The notes beneath the pieces are model-generated. The model did not search any database and was not told where the DNA came from. It saw only the letters and a program-made list of their open reading frames with translations. Shown piece by piece: positions 34,916 through 43,706 of a stretch of DNA of 64,000 bases. The position numbers and the translations under genes are program-made. Location: NCBI RefSeq assembly GCF_002954545.1, contig NZ_MSCH01000003.1:62001-126000 (forward strand), read 5' to 3'. Position 1 is the first letter of the stretch; each line of letters begins with the position of its first letter. The DNA is from Psychrosphaera saromensis (GTDB lineage: Bacteria; Pseudomonadota; Gammaproteobacteria; Enterobacterales; Alteromonadaceae).

Positions 34916-37081
34916 ATGAATAATAAAAAACTATCACTAAGTTTAGCTGTCATTTCAGGCTTGTTTTTAGCAGGTTGTGGTCAATCTGCTGACTCTTCAG
35001 ATACAGTAAAAAGCAGTGAACAAACAAAAATGGAAAAAGTTATGTACCCAATCACTAAAAAAGGTGATGTTGTTAACGAATATTTTGGTACGCAAGTAGC
35101 AGACCCATATCGTTGGTTAGAAGATGACATGAGCGCGGAAACCGCAGACTGGGTAAAAGCACAAAATAAAACCACGCAAGCTTATCTAAGTAATATCCCT
35201 TATAGAGATAAAATTGAAAAACGCCTTTCTGCATTCTTAGATTATGAAAAAGTTGGAACGCCATTTGTTGAAGGTGATTACAGCTATTTTTACAAAAATG
35301 ATGGATTGCAAAACCAATACGTTTTGTATCGTCAAAAAGGCAATGAAGAAGCTGAAGTATTCTTAGACCCAAATACCTTTAGTGAAGACGGTACAGTCTC
35401 CCTTGCCAGTATGGAGTTTACCCAAGACGGTTCTCTTGCGGTTTATATGATCTCTGAAGGCGGCAGCGACTGGCGTAAAGCTAGAATAATTAATACCGAA
35501 ACCAAAGAGATGGTAGAGAAAGAATTAGTTGATATTAAATTCAGCGGCTTATCCTGGGTTGGTAATAAAGGGTTTTATTACTCTAGTTACGACAAGCCTA
35601 AAGGCAGTGAGTTGTCAGCAAAGACTGATCAACACAAACTTTATTATCATGAGCTTGGTACTGCTCAAGCTGACGATACTTTAGTATTTGGCGGCACTGA
35701 TGCAGAAAAACACAGATACGTTGGTGGTAATGTTACCGACGATGGAAAATACTTATTAGTTTCGGCTGCTGTTTCTACCTCTGGCAATCGTTTATTCATA
35801 AAAGATTTAACTAAGTCTGACTCAAAACTAATTCCAGTCGTGACTAACACAGACTCTGATAACTATTTACTAACTAGTGACGGTGATGATCTTTTATTAG
35901 TAACTAATATGGATGCGCCGAATAAACGTGTTGTAAAAGTAAATGCGTTATCACCAGAGCCAAAAAACTGGGTTGATGTTATTCCAGAAACTGAAAACGT
36001 ATTATCAGTGTCAACCGGTGGTGGTTACTTATTCGCTAAATACATGCGTCATGCAACGTCGTTTGTTCAGCAATATGAGCTAACAGGTAAATTAGTGCGT
36101 GATATTGAATTACCTGAAGTTGGCACAGCAGGTGGATTCTCTGGTAAGAAAACTCAAGCAAAAATCTATTACTCGTTTAGCAATCAAAAAACACCTAGTA
36201 CGACGTTTAGCTTAGATGTTAAATCTGGTGAGTCTAACGTGTATATGAAATCTAAAGTTAAATTCAACAGCGACGAGTTTGAATCTAAACAAGTATTTTA
36301 TGCCTCAAAAGATGGCACAAAAGTACCTATGATTATTACTCACAAAAAAGGCCTTGAACTAGACGGCAGCAACCCAACCATTCTTTACGGATACGGTGGC
36401 TTTAACGTAAGTTTACAACCTCAATTTAGTTCAACTCGCGCGGCATGGTTAGAACTAGGTGGTGTTTACGCAGTCGCTAACTTACGTGGTGGTGGTGAAT
36501 ACGGTAAAAAATGGCATGACGCTGGTACCAAGTTACAAAAACAAAATGTTTTTGATGATTTTATAGCTGCTGCCGAGTACTTGATCAGCACTAAAGTTAC
36601 CTCGTCAGAAAAACTTGCAGTAATGGGTGGTTCAAATGGTGGTTTATTAGTAGGTGCGGTTATGACTCAACGCCCTGAGCTATTCAAAGTAGCCTTACCT
36701 GCCGTTGGTGTACTCGATATGCTGAGATACCACACGTTCACATCAGGTGCAGGCTGGGCTTACGATTATGGCACGTCTGAAGATAACAAAGAGATGTTTA
36801 ACTATCTATTAGGTTATTCACCGGTACATAACGTAAAAGCTGGTGTGCAATACCCTGCTACCTTGGTGACTACTGGCGATCATGATGACCGTGTTGTACC
36901 AGCACATTCATTTAAATTTGCAGCTGAGCTACAAGCTAAACAAGCGGGTAGTAACCCAACGCTAATTCGCATAGAGACAGACGCAGGTCATGGCGCAGGT
37001 ACGCCAATTAGCAAAACAATAGAGCAGTATGCAGATATTTATGGCTTCACCCTATACAACATGGGCGTGAAAGACATTTAG
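34916..37081 (+). CDS. Prolyl oligopeptidase family lipoprotein (S9A)
   Basis: Exported serine peptidase of 721 residues that cleaves short peptides after proline. The signal ends in a lipobox (SGLFLAGC), unusual for an enzyme often cytoplasmic. The N-terminal part (about 50-450) is the beta-propeller preceded by the typical DPYRWLEDDMSAET; the hydrolase domain has the nucleophile in GGSNGGLL (about 571), Asp in GDHDDRVVPAHS and His in DAGHGAG. The chain is of family length. Ends at a strong hairpin followed by tandem repeats. Confidence 0.94.
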   Translation: MNNKKLSLSLAVISGLFLAGCGQSADSSDTVKSSEQTKMEKVMYPITKKGDVVNEYFGTQVADPYRWLEDDMSAETADWVKAQNKTTQAYLSNIPYRDKIEKRLSAFLDYEKVGTPFVEGDYSYFYKNDGLQNQYVLYRQKGNEEAEVFLDPNTFSEDGTVSLASMEFTQDGSLAVYMISEGGSDWRKARIINTETKEMVEKELVDIKFSGLSWVGNKGFYYSSYDKPKGSELSAKTDQHKLYYHELGTAQADDTLVFGGTDAEKHRYVGGNVTDDGKYLLVSAAVSTSGNRLFIKDLTKSDSKLIPVVTNTDSDNYLLTSDGDDLLLVTNMDAPNKRVVKVNALSPEPKNWVDVIPETENVLSVSTGGGYLFAKYMRHATSFVQQYELTGKLVRDIELPEVGTAGGFSGKKTQAKIYYSFSNQKTPSTTFSLDVKSGESNVYMKSKVKFNSDEFESKQVFYASKDGTKVPMIITHKKGLELDGSNPTILYGYGGFNVSLQPQFSSTRAAWLELGGVYAVANLRGGGEYGKKWHDAGTKLQKQNVFDDFIAAAEYLISTKVTSSEKLAVMGGSNGGLLVGAVMTQRPELFKVALPAVGVLDMLRYHTFTSGAGWAYDYGTSEDNKEMFNYLLGYSPVHNVKAGVQYPATLVTTGDHDDRVVPAHSFKFAAELQAKQAGSNPTLIRIETDAGHGAGTPISKTIEQYADIYGFTLYNMGVKDI

Positions 37082-37103
37082 TTTATACGGTAAACTTATA
37101 GCC

Positions 37104-37130
37104 AAAAGCCATCGTTAAGATGGCTTTTTT
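37104..37130 (+). terminator. Intrinsic terminator after the prolyl oligopeptidase gene
   Basis: 10-bp stem AAAAGCCATC/GATGGCTTTT with a GTTAA loop and six Ts. Confidence 0.92.
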
Positions 37131-37165
37131 GTCTTCAGTGTTTCTTCCTTAGTCATAATTTCAAT

Positions 37166-37305
37166 ATTTTCTTAGGGACTGCTTCAATAATTTCTTAGGG
37201 GCTACTTCAATAATTTCTTAGGGACTGCTTCAATAATAAGTCCAGCAATAAGTTCAATAATAAGTCCAGCAATAAGTTCAATAATAAGTCCAGCAATAAG
37301 CTAAA
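37166..37305. repeat. Two adjoining tandem repeat arrays
   Basis: Three copies of a 23-bp unit AATTTCTTAGGGACTGCTTC(AAT) at about 37166-37237, running directly into three copies of a 24-bp unit AAGTCCAGCAATAAGTTCAA(TAAT) at about 37237-37305. The two units share the CTTCAATAA/GTTCAATAA ending, so the second may derive from the first. No open frame crosses the array. Confidence 0.9.
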
Positions 37306-37322
37306 ACATAGCAACAAAATGA

Positions 37323-37757
37323 CTAACGATTAAGATCAGTAAGGTTCGTCACTATGATGTCTGTTACTCTTTTAAATTCTTGTAGCTCTTCGTCGGTAAG
37401 GTTTTTCTGCATCTGTTGATGGACTTTACCTTGAGTTTCAGCAATCAATAAGGCTAAACGTTTTCCTTCATCCGTTAATGATAACAACTGACTTCTTCTG
37501 TCTTGCGGATTATCGGTTTTTATCACCCAAGCATTGGCAATCATATCTTTCACCAATCTGGCAATTTGGGCTTTATCTCTAGCAAAAAAATTAACGATAT
37601 CATTGGCAGTACAGGATTTATTTGAATCGATAAAGGTTAAACATTTTACGTGCATATAATTCAAGCCAAGTTCACTCGCATTTAACCCTGATCTCATCGC
37701 CAGTCTGTAAGAATGAACAAAAGCAAAAACAGTATCTGGAATTGAGTTGTCGTGCAT
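37323..37757 (-). CDS. MarR family transcriptional regulator
   Basis: 144-residue winged-helix repressor. The recognition region is HVKCLTFIDSNKSCTANDIV, NFFARDKAQIARLVKDMI and the wing has the conserved D-x-R-S pattern (NPQDRRSQLLSLTDEGKRL). Start is the ATG at 37757 preceded by AAGG; a longer reading to 37793 is less likely. It is divergent from the siderophore-interacting protein gene and probably controls it and itself through the palindrome at 37780. Confidence 0.88.
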   Translation of the reverse strand: MHDNSIPDTVFAFVHSYRLAMRSGLNASELGLNYMHVKCLTFIDSNKSCTANDIVNFFARDKAQIARLVKDMIANAWVIKTDNPQDRRSQLLSLTDEGKRLALLIAETQGKVHQQMQKNLTDEELQEFKRVTDIIVTNLTDLNR

Positions 37758-37779
37758 TTTATTACCTTTTAAAGTATTA

Positions 37780-37794
37780 GTTGACAATATCAAC
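37780..37794. promoter_or_regulatory. Candidate MarR operator overlapping a promoter
   Basis: GTTGACAATATCAAC is an inverted repeat (GTTGA/TCAAC, 5-base centre). It overlaps TTGACA (37781-37786), which with TATAGT at 37805-37810 (18-base spacing) makes a fair sigma-70 promoter for the rightward gene. This is the layout expected for repression by the adjacent regulator. Confidence 0.55.
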
Positions 37795-37858
37795 CAATAA
37801 AGAATATAGTAGACCTTATCAACTTAATATCTAATATACAAGTTAAAGGTGATTTACC

Positions 37859-38614
37859 ATGGCTCAGAGAAAAACCAATGCTCGTGTAACACAAGTTAGT
37901 AACATTATTGAATTGTCATCGCATTTACGCCGCATCGTTCTATCAGGTGATAGCCTTAATGGCTTTCCTACAGGCCAAGAAGGTGCTCATGTAAAAGTGG
38001 TTCTACCGTCAGAGCAACAAACTAACTCAGCCGATAAAAATCAAAAAATGCGCTCGTATACTATACGTAGCTTCAATCAAGACACGCTAGAATTAACACT
38101 AGATTTTGTCATAAATCGACATAAGGGTCCGGCTACCGACTGGGCTAAAAACGCTAAACTGGGTGATCAGCTCGCTATTGCAGGACCAGGGCCTTTAAAG
38201 ATCACGGATTATAATCAAAGTAGTTACTTATTAGTGGGTGATATTACCTCAGTAAATGCAATCAACGGATTTGTACCTAAGTTTACTCAAGATGCCGATA
38301 TTCAAGCTGTGATATCAGTGCCGACACGCTCAGATATTATAACAATGGATTATGATGACTCAGCGAATACATATTGGTTTATTGAAGATGAAATGAGTAT
38401 TTCATTAGAACAGCAAGTATTGGCATTAGCCAAAAACATGGCAAAAGACACTTGTGTTTTTCTAGCATTAGAAGCCAGTAAAATACGTTCACTCAGACCT
38501 ATGTTAGAAGAGCAATTAGAGCTCAACAGACTAAACTGTACGGCGGTTGGTTATTGGAAACAAGGCGTGGATGCAGACAAATTTGGTGCACAGAAGAAGT
38601 CTGAACCATTCTAA
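37859..38614 (+). CDS. Siderophore-interacting protein (FAD-binding ferric reductase)
   Basis: Cytoplasmic flavin reductase of 251 residues that releases iron from ferri-siderophores, of the ViuB/YqjH family. The FAD-binding barrel has the signature MRSYTIRSFN, then the second domain (SSYLLVGDITSVNAING, NTYWFIEDEM) with a C-terminal VGYWKQG, a typical SIP ending. AAAGGTGA precedes the ATG. It is divergent from a MarR gene, whereas the E. coli relative yqjH is controlled by YqjI and Fur; no Fur box is evident here. Confidence 0.9.
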   Translation: MAQRKTNARVTQVSNIIELSSHLRRIVLSGDSLNGFPTGQEGAHVKVVLPSEQQTNSADKNQKMRSYTIRSFNQDTLELTLDFVINRHKGPATDWAKNAKLGDQLAIAGPGPLKITDYNQSSYLLVGDITSVNAINGFVPKFTQDADIQAVISVPTRSDIITMDYDDSANTYWFIEDEMSISLEQQVLALAKNMAKDTCVFLALEASKIRSLRPMLEEQLELNRLNCTAVGYWKQGVDADKFGAQKKSEPF

Positions 38615-38626
38615 TTATAGAAAATA

Positions 38627-38660
38627 AACGCCAACCTAAAAACTAACGGTTGGCGTTGTC
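38627..38660. terminator. Terminator after the siderophore-interacting protein gene
   Basis: 10-bp stem AACGCCAACC/GGTTGGCGTT with an 11-base loop between convergent genes; the T tract is short. Confidence 0.75.
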
Positions 38661-38674
38661 ATATTTATTTAACT

Positions 38675-39148
38675 CTAAACTGAACCTTCCTTACAGCGAT
38701 TAATCTGTAAGTAATTATCTTCAACAACCGGTGGGAGTTTTAAATCTCGAACTAACACTTCAGAGGCTAACGAGCCGTTTGCAACGTCTTCTATCCAGAT
38801 AGAAATTTTATTATCTTCTATTTTTTTATTGAGTCTATAACTTTTATTGCCGCTCAAATTAGTTTTAAAGTTGGCATATGCTTCCTTCATTCCATCCATA
38901 CGACTATGGATAACAGCTTTAATCCATAGATCATGTTCACCTGCCAAGTATTGTTTAGGCTCAGACCAGAGCGTGGGCCTATTCTTCCAGCACATTAAAT
39001 ATACTGTTTGTGAATTACTTCCACGTCCTTCATGTAAATTTGTAAATTTAAAATGGCCATCTTTAATCGTTTTTTCAAAGGGAAAAGTACTGCATCCCCA
39101 AATAGATGTACCTAATGCTAATATTAGTAAGACCTTAATATTCTTCAT
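38675..39148 (-). CDS. Hypothetical lipoprotein
   Basis: 157 residues with a lipoprotein signal (KNIKVLLILALGTSIWGC). The mature part contains GSNSQTVYLMCWKNRP, an AGEHDLWIKAVI strand and a second Cys near the end. I do not recognise the family; the central pattern suggests a small beta-rich envelope protein. The start is the ATG at 39148, since it begins the signal peptide; seven codons more are open upstream. A perfect 19-bp palindrome lies 35 bases before the start. Confidence 0.72.
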   Translation of the reverse strand: MKNIKVLLILALGTSIWGCSTFPFEKTIKDGHFKFTNLHEGRGSNSQTVYLMCWKNRPTLWSEPKQYLAGEHDLWIKAVIHSRMDGMKEAYANFKTNLSGNKSYRLNKKIEDNKISIWIEDVANGSLASEVLVRDLKLPPVVEDNYLQINRCKEGSV

Positions 39149-39182
39149 TTTAGTTAGCCCTTTATACAATGATTATGTTTAA

Positions 39183-39201
39183 CGAGAATTATTAATTCTC
39201 G
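39183..39201. promoter_or_regulatory. Palindrome upstream of the lipoprotein gene
   Basis: CGAGAATTATTAATTCTCG is a perfect palindrome of 9-bp arms around one base. It may be an operator for the lipoprotein gene. The half-site spacing does not fit the 7-1-7 Fur form. Confidence 0.4.
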
Positions 39202-39297
39202 CGACCATTTAATATAGTCCGTATCTACTTAATATGACTAATTGTACAAATAAAGCAATATTATTGTGCCGTATAATTTAGATTTTCATCAAAAGAT

Positions 39298-39714
39298 TTA
39301 ATCAAAGCCTACTTTACCGCGTAGCTGTTTAACTTGGGCTTTGTTCTTTTTGCTGTCTAGGCGGCGGGTTTTAGAGGCTTTTGTCGGTTTCGTTTCTATT
39401 CTTGCTTTCACTGGTACGTTTACGCTTTTAATAAGGTCAGTTAACCTTTTGATTGCGTCGTCTCGGTTTTTTTCTTGTGTTCTATGTGATTGAGCTTTTA
39501 AAACTATAACGCCCTCTTTTGTAAGGCGTTTGTCGTTTAACTTTAATAAACGTTGCTTGTAAAATTCAGGCAAGCTTGAAGACGTAACATCGAATCTAAG
39601 ATGAATAGCTGAAGAGACCTTGTTAACGTTCTGGCCACCAGCACCTTGTGCTCTGATTGCTGTCAGCTCTACGTCTTCGTCTGGTATGGATACATTGTTT
39701 GAAATAACTATCAC
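39298..39714 (-). CDS. arfB: Alternative ribosome-rescue factor ArfB (YaeJ)
   Basis: 138-residue peptidyl-tRNA hydrolase that frees ribosomes stalled at the 3' end of broken mRNA. The release-factor GGQ motif is in IRAQGAGGQNVNKVSSAIHL, and the long basic tail (TKPTKASKTRRLDSKKNKAQV) is the part that enters the empty mRNA channel. Family length is 140. It lies 14 bases after yacG. Confidence 0.94.
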   Translation of the reverse strand: MIVISNNVSIPDEDVELTAIRAQGAGGQNVNKVSSAIHLRFDVTSSSLPEFYKQRLLKLNDKRLTKEGVIVLKAQSHRTQEKNRDDAIKRLTDLIKSVNVPVKARIETKPTKASKTRRLDSKKNKAQVKQLRGKVGFD

Positions 39715-39728
39715 TGGATCTTAGTAAC

Positions 39729-39959
39729 CTATTCTTTAAAAAACTGGTTATCTTGCTCAGCTAATAAATCTTCCATCGCGTCTAAATCAGCTTCTGACAT
39801 TACCGCACCTTGAATTGGTTGGGTGATCACTCTTGTATCACTAGCCCATTCACCTAGGTCAATTAACTTGCAGCGTTCGCTACAGAATGGTCTAAATTCA
39901 GAAAGAGGTTGCCATATAACGGCGGTTTCACAGGTTGGGCATTTTACTACAGTAGTCAT
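39729..39959 (-). CDS. yacG: DNA gyrase inhibitor YacG
   Basis: 76-residue zinc protein that binds GyrB. Four Cys ligands are present, CPTC near the N-terminus and CSERC in the middle, followed by the [10 protein letters not shown] segment and an acidic C-terminal tail. It closes the pilD-coaE-zapD run, as in other gammaproteobacteria. Confidence 0.93.
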   Translation of the reverse strand: MTTVVKCPTCETAVIWQPLSEFRPFCSERCKLIDLGEWASDTRVITQPIQGAVMSEADLDAMEDLLAEQDNQFFKE

Positions 39960-39967
39960 AACGTCTT

Positions 39968-40717
39968 TTAACAGGTTGATAATCCGAACTCGATTGTATC
40001 ATCTACACCAGTTTTGACTAATACTTTATCTGGCACCATAAAGGTAATGGTGTAACGATGTTTACTGCCACTGACCATTGGAAACACACCAAGGTCTGCG
40101 TCGTATTTTACTCTGATCAATGAAATTTTATTACTGCAGGAATCTTGGTAAAAGCCATTAACCGCTGATTTATTCTCAAATGGGTCTAGCTCTCGTAAAA
40201 AGTGCAAAGTAAAGTCTAATGCCTGTCTTAAAGGTTTTAGGATACTTGTCCACTCATCAACATCAAGTTGCCTTTGCTCTATAGGCTTATTGCACCAGTA
40301 ATCTAACTGAGGAAGGTCAAAACAACATGAGCCACCAGCAATAGAAAAACGCTGGCGTAAACTGGCTAAAAACTTGTCTTCTTTTAAATCGTGACAAACT
40401 TTATTCATGTTACTAACTTGGTGTTGTAATTTAACCGCTTGTTTTAGGTTATTTTGCAGGGTCTCATCAAAAATATCAGGATGTGCTGACCAACGAACCA
40501 TATTTTTTTCAAGTAAATCCAAATAAAATGAAAGGGTCGGTCTAATATCATTTCTTTCCAGTACTTCAATGCAGTTAAATAAAACTGAAAAGAACGATTG
40601 GATATTCACTCTTTGGCTTATGTCTTTGTGGCCATCTAACAAACCAAACAATAACTCTAAGCGCATCAAAACACGTACTCTTTCATTTAAAGGATGTTCG
40701 TAAATCGCTGAATTCAT
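39968..40717 (-). CDS. zapD: Cell division protein ZapD
   Basis: 249-residue FtsZ-bundling protein that strengthens the Z ring. It starts with the family's [16 protein letters not shown] and has conserved RWSAHPDIF-type and [12 protein letters not shown] sequence ([21 protein letters not shown] near the end). It lies 8 bases upstream of yacG and behind coaE. Confidence 0.93.
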   Translation of the reverse strand: MNSAIYEHPLNERVRVLMRLELLFGLLDGHKDISQRVNIQSFFSVLFNCIEVLERNDIRPTLSFYLDLLEKNMVRWSAHPDIFDETLQNNLKQAVKLQHQVSNMNKVCHDLKEDKFLASLRQRFSIAGGSCCFDLPQLDYWCNKPIEQRQLDVDEWTSILKPLRQALDFTLHFLRELDPFENKSAVNGFYQDSCSNKISLIRVKYDADLGVFPMVSGSKHRYTITFMVPDKVLVKTGVDDTIEFGLSTC

Positions 40718-40841
40718 TATTCTGTCTTTTTATTATTAATATTAGTAAAGGTAGATAACTCAATTAGACTAAAGCTTAATCATAACTTTTAAAATGACTA
40801 CGAACTAAACATTAGTGCATTTTGCCTTAATTCGCTACATG

Positions 40842-41501
40842 TTAAATTGCTCTATTACCAAGCTTATCGGCGGACAAACGTAAAAATTCAGTATTTAACT
40901 TAATTACTTGTTTCGCTAACAGCGAAATGTCGTGTTCGTTGGCTACTAAATAATCCGCCTTTTCGTTTCGTTGCTCTCTGGAGAACTGACTTGCCATAAT
41001 CGCTTTAATTTGTTCTTGCTCTACATCATCTCTACTCGACGCTCTATTTACCTGAACATGCTCAGGCACGTCCACAACGACTACTTTGTCGGTTAACTTA
41101 TCTAACTTATTTTCAAATAACAAAGGAGCCGATAAAATAACATACGACGATTTTGCATGGATAAGTTGTTGTATCAATTCATTACGGATAGCTGGGTGCA
41201 TAATGGCATTTAATGTCTGCTTACTTTGTTCGTCACTAAAGATAATTTCTCTTAATTTGACTCGGTTTAATTCACCAGTTGATAATAAAATGTCAGGGCC
41301 AAATTCATTAACAATTTGCATTAAAGCAGGAGAGTTTACGGCCACTACTTCACGGGCAACAACGTCAGCATCAACAACGACTACATTTAACTTTTCGAAC
41401 TCGGCCGTTAACGCTGATTTACCCGAGCCAATTCCTCCGGTAACCCCTATGATTAATTTATCATTAAGATTCAATTGATTGGTGTTCGCTGTTTCAGTCA
41501 T
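40842..41501 (-). CDS. coaE: Dephospho-CoA kinase
   Basis: Last step of coenzyme A synthesis, phosphorylating the 3'-hydroxyl of dephospho-CoA. The P-loop is GVTGGIGSGKS at about residues 19-29, with DADVVAREV and a C-terminal REQRNEKADYLVAN region (family DRR lid motif). The 219-residue chain has a 14-residue N-terminal extension. Its ATG overlaps the pilD stop (TAATG), a sign of coupled translation. Confidence 0.96.
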   Translation of the reverse strand: MTETANTNQLNLNDKLIIGVTGGIGSGKSALTAEFEKLNVVVVDADVVAREVVAVNSPALMQIVNEFGPDILLSTGELNRVKLREIIFSDEQSKQTLNAIMHPAIRNELIQQLIHAKSSYVILSAPLLFENKLDKLTDKVVVVDVPEHVQVNRASSRDDVEQEQIKAIMASQFSREQRNEKADYLVANEHDISLLAKQVIKLNTEFLRLSADKLGNRAI

Positions 41502-42424
41502 TACATTAAACCTATATACCAGTTAAATATTTGATCACCCCATAACATTACAATCCAACCCGCTATTGCCAAATACGGACCAAATGGCATTTCAGTATTA
41601 CGCCCAGCACCAGATGTAAACATCAAGCCAATACCAACAATGGCCCCAACGATGGAAGACATTAAGATAACCATAGGTAATTGTATTACACCAACAACGG
41701 CACCTATGACAGCTAATAGCTTAAAGTCGCCGTGTCCCATGCCTTCTTTGCCAGTCACCAGTTTAAATAACCAATAAACTGTCCATAAGAATAAGTAACC
41801 TGCAACTGCACCAAAAATCGTCGCCATTGGGGTTAAAAATACATTCCAATTGGCAGCAATTAACACGCCCCATAAAAGTGGAATTGTAATTTGATCAGGC
41901 AATAACATCTTATCTATATCGATAAAAATTAAGCAGATAAATGCCCAGGTTAACGGAATAAGTACCAAGCTTTGAGCCGAGAAACCAAATTGGTAGGCTA
42001 CGATAGCAGATGAAAAAGCGGTTAATAACTCAATCGCTGGATAACGTTTCGATATTTTAGTTTGGCAATTGGCACACTTACCTTTTAATAATAAGTAGCT
42101 AATAACCGGAATATTCTGCCATGCTTTTATTGGCGTATTACAACTTGGACAATGTGAGTCTGGCTTTGCTAAGTTAAACGTTTTAGTCTCAGCTTGCTGT
42201 TCTGGTTGCGACTCTGATTGAGTCTCAACTTGAGGTTTTGATGGTGTTTTAAGCTCATCTTTTAATAGCTCACGACAGTCACATTGCCATTCACTTTCCA
42301 TCATTTTAGGTAATCGGTAGATCACCACATTTAAAAAACTTCCGACTATTAATGACAGTAGCGCAACGCTTATAACAAAGAAGATAAGGTTGGCTTCTAG
42401 TAACGATAATAAAGGCTCAAACAT
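41501..42424 (-). CDS. pilD: Type IV prepilin peptidase PilD
   Basis: Aspartic membrane protease that cleaves prepilins and N-methylates the new N-terminus. 307 residues with about eight helices. A cytoplasmic loop holds two CxxC zinc pairs (CPSC and CANC) of the methylase domain; the catalytic aspartates are in IDIDKMLLPDQ and in the GxGD-type GHGDFKLL. A Gln- and Glu-rich insertion (TPSKPQVETQSESQPEQQAE) precedes the zinc loop and is longer than usual. Part of pilBCD-coaE. Confidence 0.96.
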   Translation of the reverse strand: MFEPLLSLLEANLIFFVISVALLSLIVGSFLNVVIYRLPKMMESEWQCDCRELLKDELKTPSKPQVETQSESQPEQQAETKTFNLAKPDSHCPSCNTPIKAWQNIPVISYLLLKGKCANCQTKISKRYPAIELLTAFSSAIVAYQFGFSAQSLVLIPLTWAFICLIFIDIDKMLLPDQITIPLLWGVLIAANWNVFLTPMATIFGAVAGYLFLWTVYWLFKLVTGKEGMGHGDFKLLAVIGAVVGVIQLPMVILMSSIVGAIVGIGLMFTSGAGRNTEMPFGPYLAIAGWIVMLWGDQIFNWYIGLM

Positions 42425-42457
42425 AGGTTTTTAACATTCCGTCTTAAGGTATAACAA

Positions 42458-43663
42458 TTATATGGAACTGCTCATGTCAAAAATAGGCAAGTACATAACC
42501 AGTACCAACCCACCAACTAATATTCCCAACAATAGCATAATGCTAGGCTCTATAAGATTGGTTAACTTATCAATATCGTATTCAACTTCGTTTTGATAAA
42601 TATTGTTAATTTTAAGTAAACAATGCTCTAACTTCCCGGACTCTTCACCTATTGCTAACAGCTGAATAAAGGTATCAGAAAACAGGTGTTTATCTTCCAT
42701 AGCAATATGCAACATAGTACCAGAAGAAACTTGTGCTTGAATCTCTAAAAGTGCATTTTTATAAATCAAATTACCTGACGATTTTGCAGCTGAATGCAAA
42801 ACCTGATGCATCGGAATGCCGGCTGAGAATAAGGTATGGCAAGTCTGGCTTATATTGGCATAAATAAATTTAGTCATTATAGAACCAAATAAAGGCAGCT
42901 TTAATACCAATGTATCCTTGAGTAAGCAAAACCAATGAAGGCGGCAGGCAAATTTGAAAGTGACAACAACACACAAGATAACCGCTAATATTAAATGCCA
43001 ATTTTGCTGAATACTTTGCGACCAAGATATCACTAACCTTGTTGGCTCTGGCAACGCTCGACCAAAACTAGAAAAGATATCCTCAAAGCTGGGGATCACT
43101 TTTACCATTAAAATGCCGACCACAATGAAAGCGACAATAAGCACGGCGGTGGGATACATCATGGCTTTGTTAATTTTATTTCTCAGCTGTTCCTTATGCT
43201 CTAAATAATAAGTAAGTCTGACAAAACTTTCATCTATTCGTCCAACGGACTCACCAGCTTCAACCAATTCACAATAGAAGGAGCTGAAATATTGTGGCCA
43301 AAATTTCAATTCGGCTGATAATGAATGTCCCATATTTACTCGACCGATTAACCTAGCAAGTAACCTTGCATAACCATAATGCTTAACTTCTTTTTTGATG
43401 ATCTCTAAGCTAGTCACTATCGGTAGGCCAGCTTGTAAAAGTGTTGCTAAGCTGCGAGTGAAATCGCTAACCTGCTTTTTAGACAAATATTTATTAAAAA
43501 ACCTAATTTTAAAGTTAGATTTTAAACGAACTGAGGTAAATCCTTTATCATCTAGCTGCTGTTGCGCCAATGATTTAGACATAGCGGCGAGCTTGCCCGA
43601 CACTTTTTGTCCGCTAGTATCAACGCCTTGATAAATGTATGTACGCTCTTTATTAAACAACAT
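42458..43663 (-). CDS. pilC: Type IV pilus inner-membrane platform protein PilC
   Basis: 401-residue platform protein of the pilus motor, with two T2SF (GspF) domains and three helices. The first domain has FTRSLATLLQAGLPIVTSLEII and the second TCHTLFSAGIPMHQVLHSA and EESGKLEHCLL; the final helix is IEPSIMLLLGILVGGLVLVMYLP. It connects PilB to the pilin assembly site. Confidence 0.95.
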   Translation of the reverse strand: MLFNKERTYIYQGVDTSGQKVSGKLAAMSKSLAQQQLDDKGFTSVRLKSNFKIRFFNKYLSKKQVSDFTRSLATLLQAGLPIVTSLEIIKKEVKHYGYARLLARLIGRVNMGHSLSAELKFWPQYFSSFYCELVEAGESVGRIDESFVRLTYYLEHKEQLRNKINKAMMYPTAVLIVAFIVVGILMVKVIPSFEDIFSSFGRALPEPTRLVISWSQSIQQNWHLILAVILCVVVTFKFACRLHWFCLLKDTLVLKLPLFGSIMTKFIYANISQTCHTLFSAGIPMHQVLHSAAKSSGNLIYKNALLEIQAQVSSGTMLHIAMEDKHLFSDTFIQLLAIGEESGKLEHCLLKINNIYQNEVEYDIDKLTNLIEPSIMLLLGILVGGLVLVMYLPIFDMSSSI

Positions 43664-43706
43664 TGTTGATCCGTGAATGATGCTAAATGATTATCGGGTT
43701 AATGAT

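Noticed and set aside
37166-37305. CRISPR array
   Set aside because: Direct tandem repeats of 23 and 24 bp without unique spacers.
39183-39201. Fur box before the lipoprotein gene
   Set aside because: The palindrome is 9-1-9 with GAGAATTA arms, which does not keep the 7-1-7 Fur spacing, and the gene has no iron link.
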